Assembly: GCA_025362495.1 (NCBI GenBank)
Contig: JANYGI010000042.1
Location: 121,691-185,690, forward strand
Direction: 5' to 3'
DNA: 64,000 bases
DNA from: Byssovorax sp.
GTDB lineage: Bacteria; Myxococcota_A; Polyangia; Polyangiales; Polyangiaceae
Position numbers and translations under genes: made by a program. Positions 17,005-25,757 of this stretch are shown here, piece by piece. Each line of letters opens with the position of its first letter. Positions within the stretch are counted from its first letter, which is position 1. The notes below the pieces were generated by a model. The model made no database searches, had not been told where the DNA came from, and was given only the letters and a program-made list of their open reading frames with translations.

Positions 17005-18809
17005 ATCATGGGTGTGTGACCCTCGACGAAGTGTTCGCCGCCGCCTCGCAGCGCGCCGCCTCGCTGGTGCCGGAGACGTCGGGCTATCTCGCGCTGGCCA
17101 TCGGCGACGCGACCTCGCGCTTGCCGCTCCTGCACGACGATCGCGCGCTCTTGCTCACCACCGAAGGCGGCATGAGCTCGACCCGCCGCGGCGACGTGGT
17201 GACCCCGGAGAAGGCCGCGAAGGCCATGCGCGACGTGCTGGCGCGCCTGCTCGCCGTGTCCTCGGGGACGATGCCCGGCCTCGCCGCCGCGGCCCGCCCG
17301 CGCGAGGAGTCCCCGCGCGGTGTCGACGCTGTGATCGAGGAGATCGAGGCCGCGCTGATCCCGGTGAACCGCGCCGCCGCTCAGCGCGCGCTGGCCCGCC
17401 TGTCGCGCGAGACGCTGCGCGCGAAGGAGGCCGGTAAGCTCAAGATCAAGCCGAAGCGCGAGGCCTCGGTCCGCCCGCCTCCGCCGCCGCGACCGGCCGT
17501 CGCCGCCGCGCCGCGCGTGGTGTTCACGGAGCCGCCGGAGCTCGCGCCGCTGCCCGAGCCGCCGCGCGTGGTGATCGCCGCGCAGCAGCAGCAGGACGTG
17601 TTCGCGGAGCCCCCGCCGCTCGCGCCGCGCGTCGAGCCGGTGGTCGTCGTCGAGCCGGAGCCCGTCGTCGTCGAGGCGGAGTCGATCATCGTCGAGGCGC
17701 AACCTGCTGTTGCCGAGGCGCAACCTGCTGTCGCCGAGATCGAAATCGAAATCGCGAATGCGATCGTGAGCGAGGCCGCCGTCTCCGCAGCGCCCTCCGT
17801 CGCCCTCGAAGCGCTGCTGCCCGATCCGGCGCTGACCCCGATCGGCTCGGGGGCGGTCACGGTGGTCCCCACCGGGGTCGTGGAGACGCTCGCCACGCCG
17901 GACGCGCCCGCCGTGCTCGAAGCGCTTTCGCCGGAAATCGAAGCCGAAACGGCCATTCGGGCCGAGCTCGTGAAGGTCGCCTTTGCGCTGCCGGCGATCG
18001 AGGCGCGCGCGCTCACGGCATCGCCGATCGCGCCGCGCTTTGCGGAGCGCGATTTCGCCGAGCCGACGCCGACGACGCTCGGGATGGCGATCGAGATCGA
18101 CGAGGCCGAGACGCCGTTCTCGTCGATGGAGATCGTGCACGCCACGGCGCTCGGCAGCGCGGCGCTCGTCGAGGAGACGTCGGCTCCCGTGGTTCATGCG
18201 GCGGTGTTCGAGATGCCGGTGATCCCGGCCGCGAGCCTCACGCCCCCGAGCGGGCCGAAGACGCGCGCCGACGATCTGCTGGCCACGTTCGCGGTGTCGT
18301 GCAGCGACGCGGCCGCGCTGCGCGAGGCCACCGATGGCCTGAAGAAGCTCGCCGATCTCGAGCCGACGCCGCCGCCCCTCGTGGTCGCTCCGCCGGCTCC
18401 CCGCGCGCCGATCGCGATCGCGCTCGCGGCTCCGGCTCCGGCGCCGGTCCCGGCGGTCGCGCGGCCGACGACGCCGCGCCCGCCCGCGGCGACGGCCCCG
18501 AAGGTCGCTCGGGCTGCCTCGGCGGCCCTGCCGCTGCCGGCCGCGAAGGCCCAGCCCGCGCTCGACGCGCTCCGTGATCAACTGGAAGAGCAGGGCCGAT
18601 CGCCGCGGAAACGTGGGCGATCCGGGCTCAGCCTCGTCGCGGCGCTGCTGGCGGGCGCCGTCGTCGGCCTGGTCGCCGTGACCCGCCTCCGCCCCGATCT
18701 GGTCACGTCGTTCGAGGAGCGCGTGGGCCCCGCTCTCGGCTCGGAGCGCACCGACCGCCCCGCGCCGCCGGCCCCCACCCTGCCCGCCCCCGCCGCCCGC
18801 CCCCGCTGA
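17001..18809 (+). CDS. Large Pro/Ala/Glu-rich protein with C-terminal membrane anchor
   Basis: A 602-residue protein begun by a GTG that overlaps the hisF stop (GTGA); a second GTG fifteen bases later is an alternative. Residues 1-150 look folded ([20 protein letters not shown], then [40 protein letters not shown]) and may be a small cytoplasmic domain. Residues about 155-540 are low-complexity Pro, Ala, Glu and Val. Near the C-terminus [20 protein letters not shown] is one membrane helix with a basic stretch before it, which predicts a cytoplasmic N-terminus. No family recognised. The overlap means it is made with HisF, but I see no functional link. Confidence 0.7.
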   Translation: MNHGCVTLDEVFAAASQRAASLVPETSGYLALAIGDATSRLPLLHDDRALLLTTEGGMSSTRRGDVVTPEKAAKAMRDVLARLLAVSSGTMPGLAAAARPREESPRGVDAVIEEIEAALIPVNRAAAQRALARLSRETLRAKEAGKLKIKPKREASVRPPPPPRPAVAAAPRVVFTEPPELAPLPEPPRVVIAAQQQQDVFAEPPPLAPRVEPVVVVEPEPVVVEAESIIVEAQPAVAEAQPAVAEIEIEIANAIVSEAAVSAAPSVALEALLPDPALTPIGSGAVTVVPTGVVETLATPDAPAVLEALSPEIEAETAIRAELVKVAFALPAIEARALTASPIAPRFAERDFAEPTPTTLGMAIEIDEAETPFSSMEIVHATALGSAALVEETSAPVVHAAVFEMPVIPAASLTPPSGPKTRADDLLATFAVSCSDAAALREATDGLKKLADLEPTPPPLVVAPPAPRAPIAIALAAPAPAPVPAVARPTTPRPPAATAPKVARAASAALPLPAAKAQPALDALRDQLEEQGRSPRKRGRSGLSLVAALLAGAVVGLVAVTRLRPDLVTSFEERVGPALGSERTDRPAPPAPTLPAPAARPR

Positions 18810-18862
18810 TCACGCTCCCTTGGGATTGACGGCGCCGCGCAGCGACGCCAGAAGGCCGACCC

Positions 18863-19246
18863 ATGCACGACGAAAACATGGCGATCGTGAAGTCGCTCGT
18901 GAGCGTGGCCTGGGCCGACGGGTCCTACGCCGCCGAAGAGCGCGAGATGATCGAGGCGCTCATCGCCGCGTTCGACGCGAACGACGACGAGGCCAAGCAG
19001 ATCCGCGACTACGCCGAAGTGAAGAAGACGATCGACGACGTCCCCGTCACCGATCTCTCGGCCGACGATCGGCGGATCCTCGTGCAGCACGCGGTGCTGC
19101 TGACGTACGTGGACGGCAAGCAGGACGAGACCGAGAAGGCCTTCATCGGGACGCTCTGCGAGAAGCTGCGGATCCCCGGCGACGAGGCGAAGACGATCGT
19201 CGACGCCGCCGAGGCCCGCGCGAAGCGTTTCCTGAACCTGCTGTAG
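18863..19246 (+). CDS. TerB-like protein
   Basis: A 127-residue all-helical protein. MAIVKSLVSVAWADGSYAAE and EEREMIEALIAAFD, followed later by LVQHAVLLTYVDGKQDETEK, contain the two Asp-Gly metal-binding helical hairpins (ADG..EE and VDG..E) characteristic of TerB/DjlA-N domains. TerB is linked to tellurite resistance and phage-related stress modules, but isolated copies like this one are of unknown role. No TerC, TerD or TerZ gene is near. It converges with the FAD subunit gene, with only two bases between stops. Confidence 0.85.
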   Translation: MHDENMAIVKSLVSVAWADGSYAAEEREMIEALIAAFDANDDEAKQIRDYAEVKKTIDDVPVTDLSADDRRILVQHAVLLTYVDGKQDETEKAFIGTLCEKLRIPGDEAKTIVDAAEARAKRFLNLL

Positions 19247-19248
19247 AG

Positions 19249-20139
19249 CTACACCCGCGCGCCGAGCTGCCGCAGCAGATCCCGCGTCAGCGCGCGCGCG
19301 ACATGGCTGCGGTACTCGCCGGTGGAGCGCACGTCGTCGATCGGCGTCACGTCCTGATCGACGGCGTGATCGATCTCCTCCGCCGTGATCTCCGCGAGCG
19401 CTTTTCCGAGCACCAGCGCGCGCGTGGTGGCCATCCTCGCCGTCACCGGGGCCACTGACACCATCCCGACGCCGAAGCGCGTGGCGGTGCCGTTCTCGAC
19501 GACGGCGACGCCGGCGAGAGCCACCTTGGAGATGGCCTGCGCCCTGCGCGCGCCGACCTTGCGCCAGTACCAGGGCGAGCCCTCCGGCGGCGGCGCGAGC
19601 TCGACAGCGACGATGATCTCGTCGGCCGCGCGCGTGGATTTCTTGTAGCCCGTCTGCAGATCGGCCATCGCGATCCGCCGCTCGCCGCGGGCGCTCTTCA
19701 CGACGATGGTGGCGTCGTAGGCCGCGAGCGCGGCGACGCCGTCGGCCGCGGGCGAGGCCGTCGCCAGGTTGCCACCGAGGGTGCCGCGCGCCTGGATCTG
19801 CACGGCGCCGACGTCTTTCGCCATGCGCACCAGCATCGGCGCGCGGGCCTGCACGACGGCGCTCCGCTCGAGCTCGAGGTACGTCGTCCCGGCGCCGATC
19901 CTCAGGGAATCACCTGCGAGCGAGATCCCGCGCAGCTCGCCCATGCGGCCGATGTCGACGACGAGCGGGGGCTCGTCGTGGAGCGGGGCGCGCATCTCCT
20001 GCTCGACCATCCAGTCGGTGCCGCCGGCGTAGAGGATCGTGGCGAGACCCTGGGCGTGGCGCTCGGCGACGACGGCGCAGAGCGCGTCGAGCGAGGGCTC
20101 GCGCGTCATCTTGAAGAAGTGCAGATCCGCGAGGCTCAT
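19249..20139 (-). CDS. Molybdenum hydroxylase FAD-binding subunit (XdhB/CoxM type)
   Basis: A 296-residue FAD subunit of a xanthine dehydrogenase/CO dehydrogenase-type enzyme. The two FAD motifs are TILYAGGTDWMVEQEM (about 35-50) and TLGGNLATASPAADGVA (about 120). The C-terminal CODH_FAD_C domain follows (about 185-296). It passes electrons from the 2Fe-2S clusters to an acceptor. The ATG overlaps the stop of the iron-sulphur gene (ATGA), making it the last gene of a three-gene operon read leftward. Confidence 0.93.
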   Translation of the reverse strand: MSLADLHFFKMTREPSLDALCAVVAERHAQGLATILYAGGTDWMVEQEMRAPLHDEPPLVVDIGRMGELRGISLAGDSLRIGAGTTYLELERSAVVQARAPMLVRMAKDVGAVQIQARGTLGGNLATASPAADGVAALAAYDATIVVKSARGERRIAMADLQTGYKKSTRAADEIIVAVELAPPPEGSPWYWRKVGARRAQAISKVALAGVAVVENGTATRFGVGMVSVAPVTARMATTRALVLGKALAEITAEEIDHAVDQDVTPIDDVRSTGEYRSHVARALTRDLLRQLGARV

Positions 20140-20612
20140 CGCGCCGCTCCTTCGCGGAGGAGCTCGGCGGCGCGGCGCACGCTCTCGACGATGCGCTGGT
20201 AGCCCGTGCAGCGGCAGAGGTTGCCGGCCAGGGCCTCGCGGATGGTGGGCTCGTCGGGATCAGGCACCCTTCGCAGCAGCGCCTCGGCCGAGATCAGCAT
20301 CCCCGGCGTGCAGATGCCGCACTGGGCGCCGCCCTCGTCGATGAAGCAGCGTTGAAGCGGCGAGAGGTGCGCCATTTCGCCTAGGCCCTCCACCGTGGTG
20401 ATCGCGCGCCCTTCGCACTGGCCGATGGGGACGAGACAGGCATTCACGGGATCGCCGTCGAGCAGGACAGTGCAGGAGCCACACTCGCCCTCGCCACAGC
20501 CTTCCTTCGTGCCGGTGAGGCCGAGCGGCCCGCGGAGGGCGTCGAGCAGGCGGACGAGAGGAGCCGAGTCGAGCTCGCGAGGAGCGCCGTTGAGCGTGAG
20601 CGAGATCTTCAT
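20136..20612 (-). CDS. Molybdenum hydroxylase 2Fe-2S subunit
   Basis: A 158-residue protein with two 2Fe-2S clusters. The plant-ferredoxin-type set is CGEGECGSC (Cys39, 44, 47) with Cys59, and the helical-type set is CGIC (98, 101) and CRC (133, 135). It links the molybdenum centre to the FAD subunit. I chose the ATG at 20612 (MKISLTLNGAPRELD) because it overlaps the large-subunit stop and gives the normal family length; longer upstream starts lie inside the large-subunit gene. Confidence 0.95.
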   Translation of the reverse strand: MKISLTLNGAPRELDSAPLVRLLDALRGPLGLTGTKEGCGEGECGSCTVLLDGDPVNACLVPIGQCEGRAITTVEGLGEMAHLSPLQRCFIDEGGAQCGICTPGMLISAEALLRRVPDPDEPTIREALAGNLCRCTGYQRIVESVRRAAELLREGAAR

Positions 20613-22903
20613 GCTGACGTCCTTTCCGAGGCCTGCTTCGCCGCGAGGATCCGCTCCGGCGTGAGCGGGAGCGAGCCCATCGCGACGCCGACGGCGTGCT
20701 CCACCGCCGCGGCGATCGCCGGGGCGCCGCCATCCATCGGCAGCTCGCCAATCCCCTTGGCGCCGCCGCCGGGGCCCATCGCAAACGGCGCTTCCACCAG
20801 GATCGTCTGGAACCGGGGCGCGTCGAGCGAGGTGGGGATGATGTAATTGGTCATGCGCGGGTTGGTGATGTGCCCGTCGCGCCAGGTGATCTCCTCGGAC
20901 ACGGCCCAGCCAATCGCCTGGAGGCTCCCGCCTTCGATCTGCCCTTTGCACATCACCGGGTTGATGGCCTTGCCGACGTCGGTGGCCGACCAGAAGTCGA
21001 CGACGGTGACCTCGAAGGTGTCGAGATCGACCTCGACCTCGGCGACGTCGCAGGCCCAGCCGTAGCAGGGGTACGCGTCGCCCTTGTAGGTCGTGTCGTC
21101 CCAGGTGATGAAAGAGGGAGGAGCGTACTGGAGGAGCGAGGTTATCGGCCCTTCACGGGCGATCAGCCGATCGGTGGCCTCGCCGAACGTGCCACCGTGA
21201 GCCTCGACCTCGGCGCGGACGCGGGCCGAGAGCTGCTTCGCCGCGTTCTCGACGATCGAGCCGACGACCATCACGGTGCGCGACGCGACCGTGGGCCCCG
21301 AGTCGGGGCACGTGGTCGTGCTGGGGACGGCGAAATCCACCGCGTCGACGGCGATTCCCGCGGCGTCGGCGGCGATCTGGCGGAACACCGTCTCGGTCCC
21401 CTGCCCGATGTCGGTCGACGCCGTGCGGATCCCGAGGCGACCGCCGGCGAGGAGATCGACCGCGACCTTGCCCTTCAAATACCGCTCGCCCGAGCCGGTG
21501 AAGCCCGCGCCGTGCATGAACACCGCGGCGCCGATCCCGCGCGCCGTGCGCCCGGAGACGACCGGCCCGCGCGCGCGCTTCGCCCGATAATCGCTGGCCA
21601 GCACGGCCTTTTCGAGGCACTCGGCCCCGGCGACCGACGAGCGGAGCACCTGCCCCGTCGAGGTGACGTCGCCCTCGCGGAGCACGTTCTGCTCTTTCAG
21701 ATCGATGGGATCGCGACCGAGCTTCTTCGCGACGGCGTCGAGGTGCCGCTCGATCGCCCAGATGGTCTGCGGCGCGCCGAAGCCGCGAAACGCCCCGTTG
21801 GGAGGCGTATTGGTGGCCACGGCGATCGACTCGATCCGCACGTCGTCCCAGCGGTACGCGCCCGCGGCGTGCAGCGTCCCGCGCGAGAGCACCACCGGCG
21901 TGAGCGTGACGTACGCGCCGCCGTCCATGATCATGCGGATCGACAGCGCGCGCAGCGTGCCGTCTCTGTCGCAGCCGCTCGTGATCTCGCAGATGCACGG
22001 GTGGCGCTTCGTCGTGGCCTCGATGTCTTCCTTGCGGTCGTAGATCATCCGCACGGGGGCGCCGCTCTTCTGCGCGAGGAGCGCAGCGTGAAGCGCGATG
22101 ATCGACGGATACTCTTCCTTGCCGCCGAAGCCGCCGCCCGTCACCGCCTGGGTGATGTGGATGCGATCGGCGTCGAGCAGGAAGGCCTTGGTGAAGGCCT
22201 TGTGCACGTAGAACGGGCACTGGATCGAGCCCGTCGCGTGCGCGCCGTCGGTGTCCCACCAGGCGACGACGCCCTGGGGCTCGATGTACATCTGCTCCTG
22301 ATGGTGGGCGAAATAGCGCCCCGTCACCACGACGTCGCAGGCGGCGATCGCCGCGTCGATCGCCGTCGCGCTCTCGCCGTTGACGGCGCCCGGCTCGACC
22401 TTCACGTCGGCGCGGCCCTTGGTGATCAGGTAGCGCTTCTGGACGTTGTCCTCGCCCGCGATGATCTCGACCTTCGCGAGCGACTGCTCCATATCGAACA
22501 CGGGCGGGAGCGGCTCGATGTCGAGCGTGACGGCCCGCACCGCCCGCGCGAGCTTGGCCTTGTCGGCGCACGCGAGGAGCACGACCGGCTCGTAAACGTG
22601 GTTGACGTGCGTGGCCGCGAGGATCGGCTGATCGTCGACGATCAGCGCGACGGTGTTCACCGCGATATCAGCGGCCTGGACGATGGTGACGTCGCTCCAG
22701 TTGAACGCCGGATCGAGCCGCACCCCGCGCAGGACGCCGCGCGCCACCGGGCTGCGCACGGTCGCCCCGTGGAGCTCGCCGTCCCGCTTCGGCAGGTCGT
22801 CGACGTACAGCGCCTCGCCGGTGACCTTGGCGGCGCCGTCGACGCGCGGAACGCTGACGCCCACCGAGGGCCGGGGAATTTCAACTGGGGATCCATGCAC
22901 CAT
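20609..22903 (-). CDS. Molybdenum hydroxylase catalytic (molybdopterin-binding) subunit
   Basis: A 764-residue large subunit of the xanthine dehydrogenase family. The N-terminal domain has PRVDGAAKVTGEALYVDD. The molybdopterin-binding part shows GGGFGGKEEYPSI, PNGAFRGFGAPQ and, near the end, GGGAKGIGE with the catalytic Glu. It hydroxylates a small heterocycle or aldehyde at the Mo centre. The substrate is unclear; the CoxL-specific loop is not seen. I start at 22903 (MVHGSPVEIP), where GAGG lies eight bases upstream; a start at 23053 would add an Arg-rich leader. It is the first gene of the operon. Confidence 0.93.
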   Translation of the reverse strand: MVHGSPVEIPRPSVGVSVPRVDGAAKVTGEALYVDDLPKRDGELHGATVRSPVARGVLRGVRLDPAFNWSDVTIVQAADIAVNTVALIVDDQPILAATHVNHVYEPVVLLACADKAKLARAVRAVTLDIEPLPPVFDMEQSLAKVEIIAGEDNVQKRYLITKGRADVKVEPGAVNGESATAIDAAIAACDVVVTGRYFAHHQEQMYIEPQGVVAWWDTDGAHATGSIQCPFYVHKAFTKAFLLDADRIHITQAVTGGGFGGKEEYPSIIALHAALLAQKSGAPVRMIYDRKEDIEATTKRHPCICEITSGCDRDGTLRALSIRMIMDGGAYVTLTPVVLSRGTLHAAGAYRWDDVRIESIAVATNTPPNGAFRGFGAPQTIWAIERHLDAVAKKLGRDPIDLKEQNVLREGDVTSTGQVLRSSVAGAECLEKAVLASDYRAKRARGPVVSGRTARGIGAAVFMHGAGFTGSGERYLKGKVAVDLLAGGRLGIRTASTDIGQGTETVFRQIAADAAGIAVDAVDFAVPSTTTCPDSGPTVASRTVMVVGSIVENAAKQLSARVRAEVEAHGGTFGEATDRLIAREGPITSLLQYAPPSFITWDDTTYKGDAYPCYGWACDVAEVEVDLDTFEVTVVDFWSATDVGKAINPVMCKGQIEGGSLQAIGWAVSEEITWRDGHITNPRMTNYIIPTSLDAPRFQTILVEAPFAMGPGGGAKGIGELPMDGGAPAIAAAVEHAVGVAMGSLPLTPERILAAKQASERTSA

Positions 22904-23111
22904 CCGCATCACCTCGCGAACGGCGACAATAGATCGACCCGCCGAGCGGCGTCGACCCGCGACGTCATCGAGGCGTAACATTCGCTTCTGCTGCGCCATC
23001 TTGCGCCGAAGGCCGCCTCGGCGACCAGAGGCTGTCGCCGGAGATCGGGGCATTCGCGCGGATCCTGCGAATCGCTCACACCGGCATGTGGCGTGCTAAG
23101 CGTATTGCGTG

Positions 23112-23738
23112 ATGCGAGTGAAAGGCTTTGCCTGGTTGTCAGCAGTGTCGATTCTGGTGCTCGGGTGCCAGTCTCAGGTGATCGGCGGCGGCAGCACCGG
23201 CTCCGGCGGCAGCGTCAGCACTGGCCCTGTCGATCCCAAGCCGGGCACCGGCGGCGCGGGCGGCGGGACGACGATGCCTGTCGACGACGGCCCCGTGATA
23301 GCCATGCTGCACTCGCAGATACCGCCTGTGAAGGGCGGCGACACCAGCGGCGCCGGCGCCGTCACCAGCACCGGTAGCGGCGCGGGCGTCGATCCGGATT
23401 CACTCGTGCTCTTCGTCAGCAACACGGCGCAGAGCTGCGGGGATCCGTATCAAACGGCCGCGGGGTGCGCGGTCTCGACTCATCAGGTGATCATCACGCT
23501 CGCTCCGGCCTCGCAGGCCGTCGGCACGTACTCGCTCGATCAGATCGCGTACATGAGCGAATCCGAGCCCGGCGGCGGCGGCACCTGCAGCGGCGGCGGC
23601 GGCTCGTACTGGGATGGTACGATCCAGATCACTGCCATCGATGCCACTCACGTGGACTTCACCCTGGCCGGTACCACGCAGATCATCGGCGGCGGCGGGA
23701 CGTCGGACGGCGCGTTCACGGCCAAGCGCTGCCCCTGA
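23112..23738 (+). CDS. Gly-rich lipoprotein
   Basis: A 208-residue protein with a lipoprotein signal ending in SILVLGC. A Gly/Ser/Thr-rich linker (about 21-60 and 75-95) precedes a C-terminal domain of about 110 residues with SLVLFVSNTAQSCGDPYQT, HQVIITLAPASQAVGTYSL and TQIIGGGGTSDGAFTAKRCP. Such a layout is common among myxobacterial surface lipoproteins of unknown role. The ATG at 23112 is used; a GTG directly before it is an alternative. It begins about 200 bases from the divergent molybdenum hydroxylase operon. Confidence 0.75.
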   Translation: MRVKGFAWLSAVSILVLGCQSQVIGGGSTGSGGSVSTGPVDPKPGTGGAGGGTTMPVDDGPVIAMLHSQIPPVKGGDTSGAGAVTSTGSGAGVDPDSLVLFVSNTAQSCGDPYQTAAGCAVSTHQVIITLAPASQAVGTYSLDQIAYMSESEPGGGGTCSGGGGSYWDGTIQITAIDATHVDFTLAGTTQIIGGGGTSDGAFTAKRCP

Positions 23739-23751
23739 GTCACTCCGAGCC

Positions 23752-23792
23752 TCCGCAGCGTGAACGCCTCGGCGAGGCACGCACGCTGCGGA
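23752..23792. terminator. Stem-loop between converging genes, probable bidirectional terminator
   Basis: TCCGCAGCGTG at 23752-23762 pairs with CACGCTGCGGA at 23782-23792, and GCCTC/GAGGC forms a nested stem in the loop. It lies 14 bases after the lipoprotein stop and 32 bases beyond the end of the opposing gene. There is no T tract on either strand, so its terminator role is inferred from place and strength. Confidence 0.6.
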
Positions 23793-23823
23793 AGGTGGGT
23801 TGAGGGGATTGGCGCGCTGTGAA

Positions 23824-24108
23824 TCAGTGCCAGGCGTTCGCGGTGCGGACGGCCTGGCCAGTGCGGTCGTGCTCGGCCAGCAGAGAGACGCTCTGCGCCT
23901 CGCAGGCGACGCACGAGGGGAACGTGGAGCCGTGCTGGCAACGGAGCATCTTCGCCGTCGTCGGAGCGTTGAACTCCGAGGGATCGAGGTGACGGCCGCA
24001 GGAGATGCAGTGGATGTGCTGGCCTCCCGTCACGGGGGCGCCCGAGGCGCGGGGCCCGCCGTTCAGCTCTTTGCGTTCGCGCTTGGTGAGGGTCTTTTCT
24101 CGCTTCAT
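23824..24108 (-). CDS. Small Cys/His-rich protein, zinc-ribbon-like
   Basis: A 94-residue basic protein starting MKREKTLTKRERKELNGG. HCISCGRHLDPSEFN and later MLRCQHGSTFPSCVACEAQS give CxxC and CxxC pairs with extra Cys and His between them, as in zinc ribbons. The basic N-terminus suggests nucleic-acid contact. It lies 22 bases upstream of the nucleotidyltransferase stop on the other side, within the split molybdenum-enzyme region, but nothing ties it to that pathway. Family not recognised. Confidence 0.65.
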   Translation of the reverse strand: MKREKTLTKRERKELNGGPRASGAPVTGGQHIHCISCGRHLDPSEFNAPTTAKMLRCQHGSTFPSCVACEAQSVSLLAEHDRTGQAVRTANAWH

Positions 24109-24130
24109 AGAAGCGCGGACCGTAGCACTC

Positions 24131-24760
24131 CTATCCGCCCGGAAGGAAGCGGGGGAGCGCGCGGAGCACGCCCATCACGTCGGACGGCGTGTTGAGATCG
24201 AGCACGATCGTCGGATCGGCGACGTCGACCACGGCGACGCGTGAGCCGAGAGAGGCCAGGTGTGAGCGCAGGATCGGCGGCGTCCCGGCCCTGGTGTAGG
24301 CTTCGAGCGCGGCGCGACGGAGGACGACGGGGTGACCGCCGCGGCCCTTGTATTCGGGGCGAGCCGCGAGCAGCGAGGGATCGGCGACGAGGCGGTCGAT
24401 CAGCGCGCGCACCGTCTCGGCCTTCGCGGGCTGGGTGTCGACCGGCGTGATCACCAGGAGATCGGCCTCGGCGAGGCGCGAGACGGCGAACGCCAGCGAG
24501 CCCGCGGGGCCGAGATCGGCGGCGGCGTCCGACGAGAGCAGGCTGACGCCGGGGCGCGAGTAGCCGAGGAGCGCGGGGATCATCGCCTTGCGCACGACGA
24601 GCAGGACCTCGGTGCACTCGGCCGCGAGGCGCGCTTCGGCGTGGGCGATCGCCAGGGGGCGATCTTTTCCGGAAGGCGACGGCCACGCCAGCAGGGCCTT
24701 CGGCCCGCCGAGGCGCTTGCCGTCGCCGGCGGCGAGGACGATGGCGAGGGTGCGACTCAT
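24131..24760 (-). CDS. MobA-like nucleotidyltransferase, probable molybdenum-cofactor cytidylyl/guanylyltransferase
   Basis: A 209-residue nucleotidyltransferase. The N-terminal loop LAIVLAAGDGKRLGGPKALL binds the nucleotide, and DLLVITPVDTQPAKAETV holds the metal-binding Asp region. ARPEYKGRGGHPVVL is the typical MobA/MocA-like stretch. Family members attach CMP or GMP to molybdopterin. Xanthine dehydrogenase-type enzymes in bacteria usually carry the cytosine form, which makes a MocA role likely. Its ATG overlaps the xdhC stop (ATGA), so the two are coupled; both serve the hydroxylase encoded 1-4 kb away. Confidence 0.85.
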   Translation of the reverse strand: MSRTLAIVLAAGDGKRLGGPKALLAWPSPSGKDRPLAIAHAEARLAAECTEVLLVVRKAMIPALLGYSRPGVSLLSSDAAADLGPAGSLAFAVSRLAEADLLVITPVDTQPAKAETVRALIDRLVADPSLLAARPEYKGRGGHPVVLRRAALEAYTRAGTPPILRSHLASLGSRVAVVDVADPTIVLDLNTPSDVMGVLRALPRFLPGG

Positions 24761-25674
24761 GATTCGGTCCCGGGGCTATCGGTGGTTGCCCGCGCGTCTG
24801 TAGCCGCGATCGACGACGGGGCAAGGTCGCCGCTGGAAACAGGCTGGATCGCCGTCGCGGCACCGCGCCACGCGACGAGCTCGGCCGCGATGGCGACGCC
24901 GATCTCGGCGGGGCTGCGCGCGCCGATGTCGACGCCGACGGGCATGCGGACGCGGGCGATCTCGGCCGCGGCGACGCCCTTCACTTCGAGGCGCTGGCGC
25001 GTGCGCGTGGCCTTGGCGCGGCTGCCGACGCCGCCGACGAAGCCGAAGCCGCGCGCGATGGCCCACTCGATCGCCGCCTGATCGAGCTGGTGATCGTGGG
25101 TCATCACCAGCGCGACCGAGCGGGCGCGATCGAGCGGGAAGCCCTGCAACACCTCGGGATCGTCGGGATCGGCGTGGAGCAGGCGGATCGGCGGGCCCGC
25201 GGGCAGACGCGCGGGATCGGCCGCCTCTTCGCGGCTGTCGCAGACCGTGACGAGGTAGCCGAGCGAGGCGAGGAGCGGCGCGAGGAAGATGCCGACGTGC
25301 CCCGCGCCGACGATCAGCGCGTGCGCTTCGGGGACGAGCGGCTCGATCAGGATGTCGACCGAGCCGCCGCAGCACATGCCGAGCGAGGGGCCGAGGCGAA
25401 AGGTTTCCATCTTCGCGGGGCGCTCCGGATCGGCGAGGACTTCGCGCATGGTGGTGAGGACGACGCGCTCGACGGCGCCGCCGCCGATGGTGCCGAGGGC
25501 CGTGCGATCGTCGAGGAGGACGAGCTTCTGGCCCGGCGTGGACGGCGTCGATCCGCGGCGCTCGACCACCGACGCGAGGACAACGCGGCGACCTTGATCG
25601 AGCGCGACGAGGGCGGCGCGCAGCACCGCTTGCGGCAGCGCGGTCGTCGGGATCGGCAGCGCAGCGGGCGACAT
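24757..25674 (-). CDS. xdhC: XdhC family molybdenum-cofactor insertion protein
   Basis: A 305-residue protein. The XdhC/CoxI N-terminal domain has RRGSTPSTPGQKLVLLDD, GTIGGGAVERVVL and the Cys-Cys motif LGMCCGGSVDILIEPL. The C-terminal part is a Rossmann fold (ALIVGAGHVGIFLAPLLAS) ending in GGVGSRAK and MPVGVDIGARSPAEIGV. XdhC binds sulphurated molybdenum cofactor and loads it into xanthine dehydrogenase. I use the ATG at 25674 rather than one six codons upstream. It is coupled to the MobA-like gene and supports the nearby three-subunit enzyme. Confidence 0.93.
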   Translation of the reverse strand: MSPAALPIPTTALPQAVLRAALVALDQGRRVVLASVVERRGSTPSTPGQKLVLLDDRTALGTIGGGAVERVVLTTMREVLADPERPAKMETFRLGPSLGMCCGGSVDILIEPLVPEAHALIVGAGHVGIFLAPLLASLGYLVTVCDSREEAADPARLPAGPPIRLLHADPDDPEVLQGFPLDRARSVALVMTHDHQLDQAAIEWAIARGFGFVGGVGSRAKATRTRQRLEVKGVAAAEIARVRMPVGVDIGARSPAEIGVAIAAELVAWRGAATAIQPVSSGDLAPSSIAATDARATTDSPGTES

Positions 25675-25757
25675 GGCGGCGAACCCTAGCACTGAACTCC
25701 GCGCGAACGATCCGCAGGGGTTGACGCGATGCGGACCGGCGACGATGGTGCGCGCCC

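Noticed and set aside
20696..22978. Long plus-strand open frame of about 760 codons opposite the molybdenum hydroxylase gene
   Set aside because: It is antisense to a gene with all family motifs; its peptide is rich in Arg, Asp and His without any domain, as expected of the complementary frame in high-G+C DNA.
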